Below, in pieces: positions 26,201 through 33,947 of a stretch of DNA of 64,000 bases. The stretch's first letter is position 1. Every line of letters begins with the position of its first letter. The position numbers and the translations under genes were made by a program. The notes under the pieces are model-generated. The model made no database searches. It was not told the origin of the DNA and saw only the letters and a list, made by a program, of their open reading frames with translations. This DNA is from Blastococcus haudaquaticus (GTDB lineage: Bacteria > Actinomycetota > Actinomycetes > Mycobacteriales > Geodermatophilaceae): positions 868,001-932,000 of the forward strand of contig NZ_OCNK01000002.1 in NCBI RefSeq assembly GCF_900230285.1. Direction: 5' to 3'.

Positions 26201-26568
26201 CCCCGCGCGGAGCGCTGGCCGGCCCCGACGGCGAGGCGCGGATGCGGGCGGCGCTCACCGCGACCGGCCTGGGCGGCCTGCTCGCGACGCTGCCCGACGG
26301 GCTGGACACCGCCGTTGGCGCCGGCGGCACCGCGCTCTCCGGCGGTGAGCGACGCCGGCTCGCGGCCGCCCGGGCGCTGCTCGCCGACCGCGACGTCGTG
26401 CTGCTCGACGAGCCCACCGCGCACCTGGACGCGCCCACCGCGGCCGCGCTGTTGGCCGACCTGCGCCGCGCCCTCGCCGGCCGGGTCGTCGTCTGCGTGA
26501 CCCACGACGAGCTGGAGCGCCCCGGCGACACCGTCGTCCGGCTCGCCGGCGCGACCGCACGGGTCTGA
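23254..26568 (+). CDS. cydDC: Fused CydD-CydC ABC transporter
   Basis: 1104 residues joining CydD (about 1-560) and CydC (about 560-1104), each with six membrane helices and an ATPase. Walker A: GASGSGKS at 372-379 and GPSGSGKS at 918-925. Signatures: LSPGELQK and LSGGERRR. Walker B: LLLLDEPTAHLD and VVLLDEPTAHLD. CydDC exports thiols (glutathione/cysteine in E. coli) and is needed to assemble haem-loaded bd oxidase; actinobacteria lack glutathione, so the substrate may differ. The fusion is known in actinobacteria. The first-half signature departs from LSGGQ, hinting at unequal ATP sites. Confidence 0.92.
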   Translation: MSAPAGKGPLGALAGVPGLTGALVRAAVAALGQTAGLVLLAAGLAHAVARATGYAEGTVALPLVLAAAGAALRAIAGTAGDVLAARDARRAEDRLRRDLLGRLAASPAAVAAAGGPGPAAVLATTRLHELGPALATYLPALAQTIVVPPVLLLVLAWTDLLSAVLVAVTLPLVPVFMVLVGRYTQSATADSARALDRIAAHVAELVRGLPVLVGLGRAADQAAALARLGEAHRVRTLATLRIAFLSALVLELIATLSVALVAVTVGLRLVHGDMALTLGVTALLLAPEAFAPLRALGAAHHASEDAALAAAEARAVLAAPAPPPSRTSDGDDPRGADVDVRGLTVAYPGRSTAALPPVDLALRPGELVALRGASGSGKSTLLAVLAGLADPDARVTGSVHGQPGAVAYVPQFPRTTGATVADELRRHAGSDPGVDEIVGEAFVVEALGRVGALALAGRTPESLSPGELQKVAFARALIRIRRGARLLLLDEPTAHLDDDARAVVAELLLALRGTVTTLLVTHDPLLAALADCTVELPSPTVATPVPAPSAGRGAVVVPAEDGPAAPAPVRGALRRAVLTGSLSSGAGIALTAVSGWLIVRAAEMPPVLTLMVAIVGVRFFGLGRALLRWLERMTAHDAALRLAAATRVRVWAALAAQGIAADRTPGSALARVVGDVGVLQDLTVRVRPPLRVAGVVTVGTVAALALLDAAAAATVGLVLAGTVALVVLVHRRVDAGAARADSTLRVTALHETTTVLHGVPDLRAHGLADRVAGDLDFLADRQAAAARTGTRAAALGTGLVVLGTGLAAVLATAVAAQGGLAGPTLAVVALAPLALAEPLAGMVTALQRRGALADAEARIDAVLTAPVPVDPATPLAVPARVDDVAVDDLVAGWPGGPDVLRGVDAVARAGHGWLVVRGPSGSGKSTFLAVLMAALRPRSGAYAVGGTDTARLAGQDLRSRIAWLPQEAHVFASTIRANLATAAPRGALAGPDGEARMRAALTATGLGGLLATLPDGLDTAVGAGGTALSGGERRRLAAARALLADRDVVLLDEPTAHLDAPTAAALLADLRRALAGRVVVCVTHDELERPGDTVVRLAGATARV

Positions 26569-26599
26569 ACCGTCGTACCCCTCCGGCACGCTGAGCAGC

Positions 26600-27160
26600 A
26601 TGGATGCTTCCTTCACCGGTCATGTGTTCCTCGGCATGAGCGTCGACGGGTTCATCGCCCGGCTCGACGGCGACATCGGCTGGCTCACCGGCGGCGGCGA
26701 CGAGAACGCCGGCCCGGACGACGGCGAGGGCGGTGACTTCGGCTTCGGTGAGTTCGTCAGCAGCATCGACGCGCTGGTCATGGGCCGCGCCACCTACGAC
26801 GTCATCGCGCCGTTCGGGGAGTGGCCGTACCAGGGCAAGCCGGTGCACGTGCTCAGCACGACGCTCGAGGTCGGCGCCGACCCCCGCATCACCGTGCACC
26901 GCTCCTTCGACGAGGCGGTCGAGGCGGTGACCGCCGCCGGGTACCGCCGCGTCTACGTCGACGGCGGCCGGACCGTGCACGAGTTCCTGCGCGCCGGGCT
27001 GGTCGCCGACCTCACGCTCTCGCGGGTACCGGTGCTCATCGGCACCGGCCACACCCCGTTCGGCGAGCTGAGCGCCGACATCCGGCTGGCGCACGAGGGG
27101 ACGCGCACGTTCCCCGGGGGCATGGTGCAGTCCACCTACCGCGTCGTCGCGCCGGGCTGA
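26600..27160 (+). CDS. Dihydrofolate-reductase-like (RibD C-terminal fold) oxidoreductase
   Basis: 186 residues: VFLGMSVDGFIARLDGDIGWL at the start, DALVMGRATYDVIAPFGEWPYQGKPVHVLS (the MGRxTY motif of the RibD C-terminal/YyaP group), and RVYVDGGRTVHEFLRAGLVADLTLSRVPVLIGTG at the end. These NADPH-binding proteins are related to riboflavin-pathway reductases, but most have unknown substrates. Monocistronic; ends in a hairpin shared with the convergent gene. Confidence 0.88.
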   Translation: MDASFTGHVFLGMSVDGFIARLDGDIGWLTGGGDENAGPDDGEGGDFGFGEFVSSIDALVMGRATYDVIAPFGEWPYQGKPVHVLSTTLEVGADPRITVHRSFDEAVEAVTAAGYRRVYVDGGRTVHEFLRAGLVADLTLSRVPVLIGTGHTPFGELSADIRLAHEGTRTFPGGMVQSTYRVVAPG

Positions 27161-27193
27161 CCCCGACGGGCCTGCGGCCGGTCCGGGTCAGCC
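27155..27193. terminator. Bidirectional hairpin holding both stop codons
   Basis: GGCTGACCC (27155-27163) pairs with GGGTCAGCC (27185-27193). The left arm contains the TGA of the reductase gene and the right arm the TGA of the convergent gene. The 21-nt loop can fold further (GGCC/GGCC). A compact two-way terminator. Confidence 0.65.
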
Positions 27194-27817
27194 GGCGGGG
27201 ACGTCGACCGGGATCTCGGGGCCGAGCCGGGCGCCCTGCAGCAGCTCCAGGTCGTCACCGGACCAGAAGCTGCCCGGGTCGTAGGAGTTGAGTGGCCGGT
27301 CGCCGGGCAGCAGCTCCATCGCGGTGTACGTGGCGGCGACCAGCTCCGCGCAGAACACGGTCTCCGCCGCGGTCTGCCTGCGCAGCCGCCCGTTGACCCA
27401 GCCGCGCACCAAGCCGCGCGTCGTCGGGAAGGGGCGCCCGTCCAGGCGGGCGATGGTGCGCAGGACGGCGTCCTCCATCGCGGGGGTCACCCCGCCGTCC
27501 TCGGCCGGTCCGACCAGCTGCCGCAGCCATGCCTTCTGCCCGTACCGCTGGCGCCAGGTGAGGACGGCGTCCCGCAGGTCGTGCAACTGGACGCCACGCT
27601 GGTGCTCACCGGTCCAGGCGTCCGGCAGCGACCTCCCGAGCTCGGCGTGCCAGAGCAGCGGCGGCATGTCCTCGAGGACGACGGCCATCCCCACGTGGTT
27701 GACCGGGGCGTTGGTCAGGGCGCGGATGGCGCGGTCGGCCAGGGAGGGACCGCGGAAGACCCAGACGTCGCCGGTGCGGGTGAGCTCCACCGCGGCGTCG
27801 AGCGAGAGGTCGGGCAC
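27188..27817 (-). CDS. Permuted NlpC/P60-like (YiiX/LRAT type) cysteine hydrolase
   Basis: 209 residues. The order His (APVNHVGMAVVLED) before Cys (ETVFCAELVAATYTAM) fits the circularly permuted papain-like fold of YiiX/YaeF and LRAT proteins, where His precedes Cys. Such enzymes act on amide, ester or thioester bonds, often lipids or peptides. No signal peptide is seen. GTG start at 27817. Divergent from a small gene at 27837 across only 19 bp, suggesting overlapping promoters. Confidence 0.7.
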   Translation of the reverse strand: MPDLSLDAAVELTRTGDVWVFRGPSLADRAIRALTNAPVNHVGMAVVLEDMPPLLWHAELGRSLPDAWTGEHQRGVQLHDLRDAVLTWRQRYGQKAWLRQLVGPAEDGGVTPAMEDAVLRTIARLDGRPFPTTRGLVRGWVNGRLRRQTAAETVFCAELVAATYTAMELLPGDRPLNSYDPGSFWSGDDLELLQGARLGPEIPVDVPAG

Positions 27818-27836
27818 GGGCGCTACGTTACGGATC

Positions 27837-28076
27837 GTGCGCCTCTGGAAGCTGCTGGGAGTGGCCGGGCTCGCGGGAGTCGCGGCCGGGAGCGTCGTGC
27901 TGGCCCGGAACGAGCGCCAGCGCCGCGCGTACACCCCCGAGGACGTCCGGGTCCGGCTGCACGAGCGCGCCGCGGCGGCCTCAGCCCCCACACCGCAGAC
28001 CCCCGAGCCGGTGACGGTCCCCGAACTGACGGCCGGCCGCACCCACCGCCTGGCCCGCCTGCTCCGTCGCGGCTGA
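27837..28076 (+). CDS. Small single-pass membrane protein, 79 aa
   Basis: The GTG start at 27837 opens VRLWKLLGVAGLAGVAAGSVVLA, a membrane segment, then a basic cytoplasmic tail with RAYTPEDVRVRLHERAA and a Pro/Thr-rich linker. I do not recognise a family beyond small actinobacterial membrane proteins. Coding is supported by third-position GC and its tight divergent position next to the hydrolase gene. Confidence 0.6.
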   Translation: MRLWKLLGVAGLAGVAAGSVVLARNERQRRAYTPEDVRVRLHERAAAASAPTPQTPEPVTVPELTAGRTHRLARLLRRG

Positions 28077-28174
28077 CCTCGCGCGCACCGCGGACGGCGC
28101 CGGGAGGGCTTCCGGATCCGCCAACGACGGGTCGACAATTCTCGGACCCACGGGGGCCGCTCCGAGGAGGTCCC

Positions 28175-28567
28175 ATGTCCGAGCACCCGAACGTCGCGCG
28201 CATGCGGGAGGGCTACGAGGCCTTCGGCAAGGGCGACCTCGAGACGCTGCGGCGACTCTGGACCGATGACGTGCTGTGGCACGAGGGCGGTCACACCGAG
28301 CTGGCCGGGACGTTCCGGGGCCCGGATGCCGTCTTCGCCTTCTTCGGCCAGCTGCTGGAGCGCACCGAGGGCAGTCTCCGGATCGAGCCGCTGGCATTCC
28401 TGGCCGACGACTCCTACGGCGCGACGCCGGTCAAGGTCACCGCCCATCGGGGCGACCGCCACCTCGAGGTGATGAGCTGGCACCTGGCCCACTTCCAGGA
28501 CGGTCGCGTGGCCGAGTTCTGGGTCACCTCCACCGACGAGGAGGCCCTGGACCGGTTCCTCGCCTAG
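28175..28567 (+). CDS. SnoaL/NTF2-like polyketide-cyclase-fold protein
   Basis: 130 residues: VARMREGYEAFGKGDLETLRRLWTDDVLWHEGG, then GPDAVFAFFGQLLERTEGSLRIEPLAFLADD and WHLAHFQDGRVAEFWVTSTDEEALDRFLA. This is the SnoaL-like ketosteroid-isomerase fold, which houses isomerases, cyclases and binding proteins; the activity is not readable. GAGGAGG precedes ATG 28175. Monocistronic. Confidence 0.85.
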   Translation: MSEHPNVARMREGYEAFGKGDLETLRRLWTDDVLWHEGGHTELAGTFRGPDAVFAFFGQLLERTEGSLRIEPLAFLADDSYGATPVKVTAHRGDRHLEVMSWHLAHFQDGRVAEFWVTSTDEEALDRFLA

Positions 28568-28587
28568 GCGGTCTCACCCTGCGGCGG

Positions 28588-28619
28588 CTGTCATCCCGCA
28601 GCGGTCTGTCATCCCGCAG
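28588..28619. repeat. Short direct repeat at the rraA 3' end
   Basis: CTGTCATCCCGCAG occurs at 28588-28601 and 28606-28619, an 18-bp period. The rraA stop lies in the second copy (first met on the minus strand), so the duplication repeats the stop-codon region. Confidence 0.8.
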
Positions 28620-29100
28620 GGGCCGGGGCCTCCGGCAGCACGACGATGCCGTCGCTGTCGGCGCAGAGCCACTCCCCCTCGCGGAAGGTGACGCCGGCGA
28701 AGACGACCGTGCGGCCGACCTGGCCGGAGTGCAGACCCCGTTCGCTCTTTCGCGGGTAGGCGGCCAGCGCACGCACGCCGATCGGCTGCTCGGCCAGCTC
28801 GTCGGCGTCCCGGATGCACCCGTTGACGACGATGCCGGCCCAGCCGTTCGTCGCGGCCGACACTGCGAGGTTGCCGCCGACCAGACCGCAGCGCAGCGAG
28901 CCGCCGCCGTCGACCACCAGCACTCGACCGTTCCCGGGGCTCTCGACCGCCTGCTTGATCAGCGTGTTGTCCTCGAACACCTTGACCGTGGTGACGGGGC
29001 CGTCGAAGGACGTCCGCCCGCCGAAGATCCGGAACACCGGGTCGCAGACCTGGGCCTGCGGGTTCTCGTCGCACAGGTCGGTGGTGGCGAAGGTCGTCAC
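28609..29100 (-). CDS. RraA-like protein (4-hydroxy-4-methyl-2-oxoglutarate aldolase / RNase E regulator fold)
   Basis: 163 residues. [32 protein letters not shown] and [25 protein letters not shown] match the RraA/HMG-aldolase family, whose GG...GGN loop and Arg-Asp (IRD) bind metal and substrate. In E. coli RraA inhibits RNase E, but in catabolic settings the fold is an aldolase that splits 4-hydroxy-4-methyl-2-oxoglutarate or oxaloacetate. Divergent from an FCD-GntR regulator with a palindrome between them, which favours a catabolic role. Confidence 0.85.
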   Translation of the reverse strand: MTTFATTDLCDENPQAQVCDPVFRIFGGRTSFDGPVTTVKVFEDNTLIKQAVESPGNGRVLVVDGGGSLRCGLVGGNLAVSAATNGWAGIVVNGCIRDADELAEQPIGVRALAAYPRKSERGLHSGQVGRTVVFAGVTFREGEWLCADSDGIVVLPEAPAPAG

Positions 29101-29124
29101 GGGTGCTCGCTCTCGTCGAGATGG

Positions 29125-29141
29125 AGGTTATAACCTATAAG
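29125..29141. promoter_or_regulatory. GntR operator and promoter between rraA and gntR
   Basis: AGGTTATAACCT (29125-29136) is a perfect 12-bp palindrome in the 60-bp divergent gap. It overlaps TATAAG (29136-29141), a near-consensus -10 for the regulator. A/T-rich sequence like this stands out in this genome. Likely bound by the adjacent FCD-GntR protein. Confidence 0.7.
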
Positions 29142-29160
29142 CAGCGACCCGAGGAGGACA

Positions 29161-29847
29161 GTGTCCGAGCCGCCGTCCGGGTCACCCGGCTTCTCCACGA
29201 AGAGCGACCTGGCCTACAGCCGCGTCCGTCACCTCATTCTGTCCGGTGACCTGCCCCCCGGCTCGGTGCTCCCCCAGGCGTCGCTGGCGCAGACCATCGG
29301 CATCAGCACGACTCCGCTGCGCGAGGCCCTGCGCAGGCTGAAGCAGGAGGGCCTGGTCGACCTCGACGCGCACCGGGACGCCCGGGTGCGACCTCTCGAC
29401 GCCGCCGAGGCCCGCGACCTCCTGGAGCTGCGGCGCAGCCTCGACCCGCTCGCCGCGGGGCTGGCGGCGCAGCGCCGCACCGAGGCCGACCTCGCCCGTG
29501 TCAGGACCGCCCTCGACGGTCTCGACGCGCTCGACAGCCGTCCCACGGCCGCCCAGCTGGAGAGCCACCACCGGTTCCACGCCGCGATCCACCTCGCCTC
29601 CCACAACGCGCTGCTGGCGCAGACCCTCGACGGACTGTGGGTGAAGACCGACCGGTACCGCCGGCACGGACTCGAGGCCGGTCGCAGCGACGAGGAACGC
29701 GAGGCGCGCGCCGCCGAGCACCGGCTGCTGTTCGAGGCGGTCCGGGACGGGAATGCCGACACTGCCGCCGACCTGATGCGCCGGCACGTCGAGACGAGCC
29801 TCGGGGCCCGGTCGCTGGAGCGCCTGGACCGGCCGGACGCCCGGTGA
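29161..29847 (+). CDS. GntR-family regulator, FCD subgroup (FadR-like)
   Basis: 228 residues. N-terminal winged helix (LAYSRVRHLILSGDLPPGSVLPQASLAQTIGISTTPLREALRRLKQEGLVDLDAHRDARV), then an all-helical FCD ligand domain with the metal ligands typical of this group (HHRFHAAIHLASHN, AAEHRLLFEAV, MRRHVET). It should sense a small carboxylate. GTG at 29161 sits 3 nt after GGAGG (29153-29157), a short spacing. It overlaps the MFS gene by GTGA. Confidence 0.88.
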   Translation: MSEPPSGSPGFSTKSDLAYSRVRHLILSGDLPPGSVLPQASLAQTIGISTTPLREALRRLKQEGLVDLDAHRDARVRPLDAAEARDLLELRRSLDPLAAGLAAQRRTEADLARVRTALDGLDALDSRPTAAQLESHHRFHAAIHLASHNALLAQTLDGLWVKTDRYRRHGLEAGRSDEEREARAAEHRLLFEAVRDGNADTAADLMRRHVETSLGARSLERLDRPDAR

Positions 29848-31019
29848 GCGGGCCCGGGCGGAAGCTGCTCGCCGTCCTGTTGCTGCACTCGACCCTGACG
29901 CAGGTCGTCACCTTCGTCCTGCGGCCGACGTCGGCCTACCGGGCCCTGGAGCTCGACGTCCCGGCGGCCTGGCTCGGGGCCTTGACCGCCTCGTTCGCCG
30001 TCGTCCCGCTGCTGCTGGCGATCCCGTCGGGCCAGGCCACCGACCGCTTCGGCGAACGACGGGTGATGCTCGTCGGCGCCGTGCTCATGGCGCTGTCCGG
30101 CGCGGTCTTCTGGACCGAGCGTGGCGGCGCCGCCGGGCTGGTCCTGGGCAGCGTCGTTCTGGGCACCGGACATCTGCTCTCGGTGGTCGGGCAGCAGGCA
30201 GCGGTGGCCAACACCGCCGGGCCGGGACGGTTCGACACCGCTTTCGGCCACTACACCTTCGCCGCCTCCCTGGGGCAGGCCGCGGGCCCGGCGCTGATCA
30301 CGGTGATCGGCGGGAGCGGCGAGCTGCCCGACACCACGCCCATCTTCGCGACCGCCACTGCGCTCGGCCTCCTCCTGGTCGTCTGCACGCTGTTCCTCCG
30401 CATGCCCGCCCGGGACCACTCCGGCAGCGCGACGGAGACCGGCGGGATGGGGACGCTGATCCGCCTCCCCGGGCTGCTCCGGGCCTTGCTGATCAGCTGC
30501 GTCGTCCTGGCCGCCGTGGACATCACGCTCGTCTACCTGCCGGCGCTGGGCGCAGACCGGGGCCTGGCGGCGGCCTTCATCGGCGTCCTGCTCACGCTAC
30601 GGGCCGTCTCGTCGATGACCTCGCGGTTCTTCCTCGGCCACCTGGTACGCCTGGTCGGCCGACGGCGGCTGATGATCGTCAGCGTGGCGATGTCCGCGGT
30701 GTCGATGGCGGCCCTCGCCGCCCCGGCGCCCCCGGCCGTCATGGCTGCGCTGGTCGTGGTGCTCGGTCTCGGGCTGGGCGTGGGACAGCCGCTCACCATG
30801 TCGTGGCTCGCCGAGACGGCCCCTGCAGGCCTGCGGGGCCGGGCGATGTCGTTGCGGCTCACCGGCAACCGGCTGGGCCAGGTGCTCATCCCGAGCGCGG
30901 TGGGGCTGGTGGCCGCGGGGGTCGGCGCGGCCGGCGTGCTGGCTGCCACCGCAGCCGCTCTCGCGGTGGTCGGTGTCGCAGCACGCCGGCTCGCCGTCGA
31001 CGGCGGTCCGACCCCTTAG
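29844..31019 (+). CDS. Major facilitator superfamily transporter
   Basis: 391 residues, about 12 membrane helices. The loop between helices 2 and 3 reads GQATDRFGERRVML, the MFS motif A; the second-half equivalent is FLGHLVRLVGRRRLMIV. It begins GRKLLAVLLLHSTLTQVVTFVLRPTSAYRALEL. Substrate unknown; position after the GntR regulator suggests it imports or exports the compound handled by RraA. It overlaps the regulator by 4 nt and converges on the dehydrogenase gene (3 bp shared). Confidence 0.88.
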   Translation: MSGPGRKLLAVLLLHSTLTQVVTFVLRPTSAYRALELDVPAAWLGALTASFAVVPLLLAIPSGQATDRFGERRVMLVGAVLMALSGAVFWTERGGAAGLVLGSVVLGTGHLLSVVGQQAAVANTAGPGRFDTAFGHYTFAASLGQAAGPALITVIGGSGELPDTTPIFATATALGLLLVVCTLFLRMPARDHSGSATETGGMGTLIRLPGLLRALLISCVVLAAVDITLVYLPALGADRGLAAAFIGVLLTLRAVSSMTSRFFLGHLVRLVGRRRLMIVSVAMSAVSMAALAAPAPPAVMAALVVVLGLGLGVGQPLTMSWLAETAPAGLRGRAMSLRLTGNRLGQVLIPSAVGLVAAGVGAAGVLAATAAALAVVGVAARRLAVDGGPTP

Positions 31020-32101
31020 GCCCGGGTGGTGATCTGCGCGACCACCGCGTCGGTGAATTCGGCCGTCGAGGCCGTGCCACCCAGATCGCGGGTGCCGACG
31101 CCCCCGCGGACGGCGGCCCTGACGCCGTCCTCCACCCGCGTGGCGGCGGCGGTGAGCCGCTCGTCGCCGTGCCGGGTGCCCAGCCAGTCGAGCAGCATCC
31201 CCGAGGACAGGATCATGGCGATGGGGTTGGCCAGCCCCTTCCCCGCGATGCCGGGAGCGGAGCCGTGCGCCGCCTGCGCCATGCACCGGTCGTCGGAGGC
31301 GTTGATCGAGGGCGCGATGCCCAGCGACCCCGCCAGCTCGCCGGTCATGTCGCTGAGGATGTCGCCGAACATGTTCTCGGCGACCAGGACGTCGAAGTCC
31401 GCCGCTCGGCGCAGCAGGTGCACCGTCATGGCGTCGATGTGGAAGTCGTCCACCGCCACCTCGGGATAGGCCTGCCCCACCTCGAGGCAGACCTTCTTGA
31501 ACAGCCCCGAGCTCAGCTGCAGGACGTTGGCCTTGTGGACGATGGTGAGCTTCCGGCGCCGGCGCATCGCCAGCTCGAAGGCGGTCCTCGCGATCCGCTC
31601 GACCGCGGGCCGGGTGAAGATCCCCATGCAGACGGCGACGTCCGGCGTGGGCATGTACTCCCCGGTGCCGGCGTACGTGTTGCGGTCGGCGTAGAAGCCC
31701 TCGGTGTTCTCGCGGGCGATCACCAGATCGGTGTCGGGGGCGATCGCCTTTCCGCCCTCGAAGCCGCGCGCCGGCCGGATGTTGGCGTACAGGTCGAAGT
31801 GCTTGCGGATCGCCCCGCTCGGGTTGAGCTGCGACCGGAAGGGCTCGGGGTAGGCGGCGCTGTCGTGCGGGCCGAGCAGCCAGCCGTCCAGCCTGGTCAG
31901 CGCCGCCAGCGTCGCGGCCGGGATGGCGCTGCCGTGCTCCTCGATCGCCGAGGCCCCGAGCGGCAGTTCGTGCCAGTCGACCGGTCCGGCGCCGGCGGCG
32001 GCCAGTGCGGCATCGAGGACGCGCACGGAAGCGGGGACGATCTCCGGTCCGATGCCGTCGCCGAGCATCACGCCGAGGCGGTACGTGCGTTCGGTGGTCA
32101 T
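31016..32101 (-). CDS. Isocitrate/isopropylmalate-type dehydrogenase (tartrate/D-malate dehydrogenase subgroup)
   Basis: 361 residues. RLGVMLGDGIGPEIVPASVRVL opens the fold; substrate Arg are in NIRPARGFEG and VIARENTEGFYADR; the Lys-Asn pair is in VHKANVLQLSSGLF; metal Asp residues are in AENMFGDILSDM. GSAPGIAGKGLANPIAMILSSGMLLD is the NAD loop. It oxidatively decarboxylates a beta-hydroxy acid, likely tartrate, D-malate or 3-isopropylmalate; the catabolic neighbours favour the first two. Last gene of a minus-strand operon (ABM, cupin, ALDH, this). Confidence 0.88.
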   Translation of the reverse strand: MTTERTYRLGVMLGDGIGPEIVPASVRVLDAALAAAGAGPVDWHELPLGASAIEEHGSAIPAATLAALTRLDGWLLGPHDSAAYPEPFRSQLNPSGAIRKHFDLYANIRPARGFEGGKAIAPDTDLVIARENTEGFYADRNTYAGTGEYMPTPDVAVCMGIFTRPAVERIARTAFELAMRRRRKLTIVHKANVLQLSSGLFKKVCLEVGQAYPEVAVDDFHIDAMTVHLLRRAADFDVLVAENMFGDILSDMTGELAGSLGIAPSINASDDRCMAQAAHGSAPGIAGKGLANPIAMILSSGMLLDWLGTRHGDERLTAAATRVEDGVRAAVRGGVGTRDLGGTASTAEFTDAVVAQITTRA

Positions 32102-32106
32102 CTCTC

Positions 32107-33519
32107 CTACTCGGACGCGGGGGCGGTGACGGCGGGCTCGTCCAGGACCCACCAGCTACGGACGTTGACGAACTCGCGGATCCCCGCGCCGGCCAGCTCG
32201 CGGCCGTAGCCGCTCGCGCGGGTGCCGCCGAAGGGCATCCGCGCATCGGAGGCGACCAGTGCGTTGACGAAGGCCGCGCCGGAGCGGATCCGCCGGGCCA
32301 CCTCGATCCCGCGCTCGGGGTCGGTCGTCCAGACACTGGCGCCCAGGCCGAACCGGGTGTCGTTGGCGATCCGGACCGCGTCGTCGTCCCCGTCGGCCAC
32401 GATGACCGTGGCCACCGGACCGAAGATCTCCTCGTCGTAGGCGACCTGACCGGGTGCGACGTCGGTGAGGACAGTCGGCGCGTAGAAGGCGCCGGCGCCG
32501 TCGAGCGGGCGTCCGCCGGTCAGCAGCCGCGCGCCGGCGTCGACCGAGGCCTGCACCTGACGGTGGACGCCGTCGCGGAGGTCGGCGCGGGCCATCGGCC
32601 CGACGTGCGTCCCGGGCGCCTCGGGATCGCCGACCACCAACGCCTCGACCTCCGCCACCAGGAGGCGGGTGAACTCCTCAGCCACCGACGCGTCGACGAT
32701 CAGCCGCTTGGGCGAGATGCAGCTCTGGCCGGCATTCATCAGCCGGCCGCGGGCCGCCAGAACGGCCACCCGAGGGAGGTCGGCGTCGGCGAGGACGACG
32801 AACGCGTCGGAGCCGCCGAGCTCGAGCACGGACTTCTTGATCGCGTCCCCGGCCGCGGCGCCGACCGCCCGGCCGGCCCGCTCGCTGCCGGTGATGGTCA
32901 CGGCGCCGATCCGTGGGTCGGCGATGAGCCGCTGTGTCACGGAGGGGACGTCGGCCTCCGCGACGACGAGCGCCCCGAACAGGCCCTCCGGCGCGCCGGC
33001 GGCCGCGACGATCCGCTGCACCGCGAGCGCGCACCCGGTGGTGTTGGGCGAGTGCTTGAGCAGAGCCGCGTTGCCCGCCATGAGCGCGGGGGCGGCGAAG
33101 CGCAGCACCTGCCAGAGCGGGAAGTTCCACGGCATGACGGCGAGCACGACGCCGACCGGCTCGTAGGAGATCCAGCTGCGGTCGGCGGACGTGTCCACCG
33201 GCTCGTCGGCGAGGAAGGTCGCGGCGTTGTCGGCGTAGTAGTCGCAGGTCGTCGCGCACTTCTCGACCTCGGCCCGCGCCTCGGCCAGCGGCTTACCCAT
33301 CTCCCGGGTGACCAACAGGGCCAGGTCGTCGATCTCCTCCCGGAGGATCGCCGCCACCCGGCGGAGTACCACGGCGCGCTCGTCGAGCGGCAGCGCGCCC
33401 CACGCGTGCTGGGCGGCGTCGGCCTTCCCCAGCGCGGCGTCGACCTCGGCGTCCGAGAAGCCGGGGTACTCGGCCAGCCGCTCCCCCGTCGCCGGGTTGA
33501 GGGTGACGACGTCGCTCAT
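32107..33519 (-). CDS. NAD(P)-dependent aldehyde dehydrogenase (succinate-semialdehyde type)
   Basis: 470 residues with AVMPWNFPLWQVLR, catalytic Glu in ELGGSDAFVVL, catalytic Cys in NAGQSCISPKR and EEIFGPVATV. The sequence style (GKADAAQHAWGALPLDERAVVLRRVAAILRE) is that of succinate/glutarate semialdehyde dehydrogenases. Overlaps the cupin gene by ATGA; 5 bp before the dehydrogenase start. Actual aldehyde unknown. Confidence 0.88.
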   Translation of the reverse strand: MSDVVTLNPATGERLAEYPGFSDAEVDAALGKADAAQHAWGALPLDERAVVLRRVAAILREEIDDLALLVTREMGKPLAEARAEVEKCATTCDYYADNAATFLADEPVDTSADRSWISYEPVGVVLAVMPWNFPLWQVLRFAAPALMAGNAALLKHSPNTTGCALAVQRIVAAAGAPEGLFGALVVAEADVPSVTQRLIADPRIGAVTITGSERAGRAVGAAAGDAIKKSVLELGGSDAFVVLADADLPRVAVLAARGRLMNAGQSCISPKRLIVDASVAEEFTRLLVAEVEALVVGDPEAPGTHVGPMARADLRDGVHRQVQASVDAGARLLTGGRPLDGAGAFYAPTVLTDVAPGQVAYDEEIFGPVATVIVADGDDDAVRIANDTRFGLGASVWTTDPERGIEVARRIRSGAAFVNALVASDARMPFGGTRASGYGRELAGAGIREFVNVRSWWVLDEPAVTAPASE

Positions 33520-33947
33520 GACCTGCTCGCTCCGCGGTCCTTCTCCGACAGGTGCTCGAACGTCTCGCCGGTCGCGGTGACGGTGCGGGTGACGTCCCGG
33601 CCGCCGTACACCCAGTAGATGGTCATGGTGCCCTCGCCGCGGTTGCGGAAGCAGTGCGGGATGCCGGCGGGGACCCACGTCGCCTGACCGGCCACCAGCT
33701 CGAACTCCTCGTCGCCGACGACCGCGGTGGCCTCGCCCTCGAATACGAGGACGGTCTCCTCGACGTTGTGCGAGTGCAGCGGGATGCCCGTTCCCGGGGA
33801 GAACACCGTCATCCCGGTGGTGACCCGGTTGACCGCGGTGTTCCACTTCCCGACGAACGGGATCGTGACCACCCCGTTCCCCCGGTCGAAGCGCTCGATC
33901 TCCTCCGGTCGCAGGACCATGGACGGCGGGACGGGCTGACCGGTCAT
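33516..33947 (-). CDS. Cupin-domain protein
   Basis: 143 residues with both cupin motifs: GTGIPLHSHNVEETVLVFEGEA (metal His, His, Glu) and GQATWVPAGIPHCFRNRG (metal His). A single-domain metal cupin, either a small dioxygenase/isomerase or a regulator. Start ATG at 33947 shares ATGA with the monooxygenase gene upstream. Its link to the aldehyde dehydrogenase suggests it handles an earlier intermediate. Confidence 0.85.
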   Translation of the reverse strand: MTGQPVPPSMVLRPEEIERFDRGNGVVTIPFVGKWNTAVNRVTTGMTVFSPGTGIPLHSHNVEETVLVFEGEATAVVGDEEFELVAGQATWVPAGIPHCFRNRGEGTMTIYWVYGGRDVTRTVTATGETFEHLSEKDRGASRS

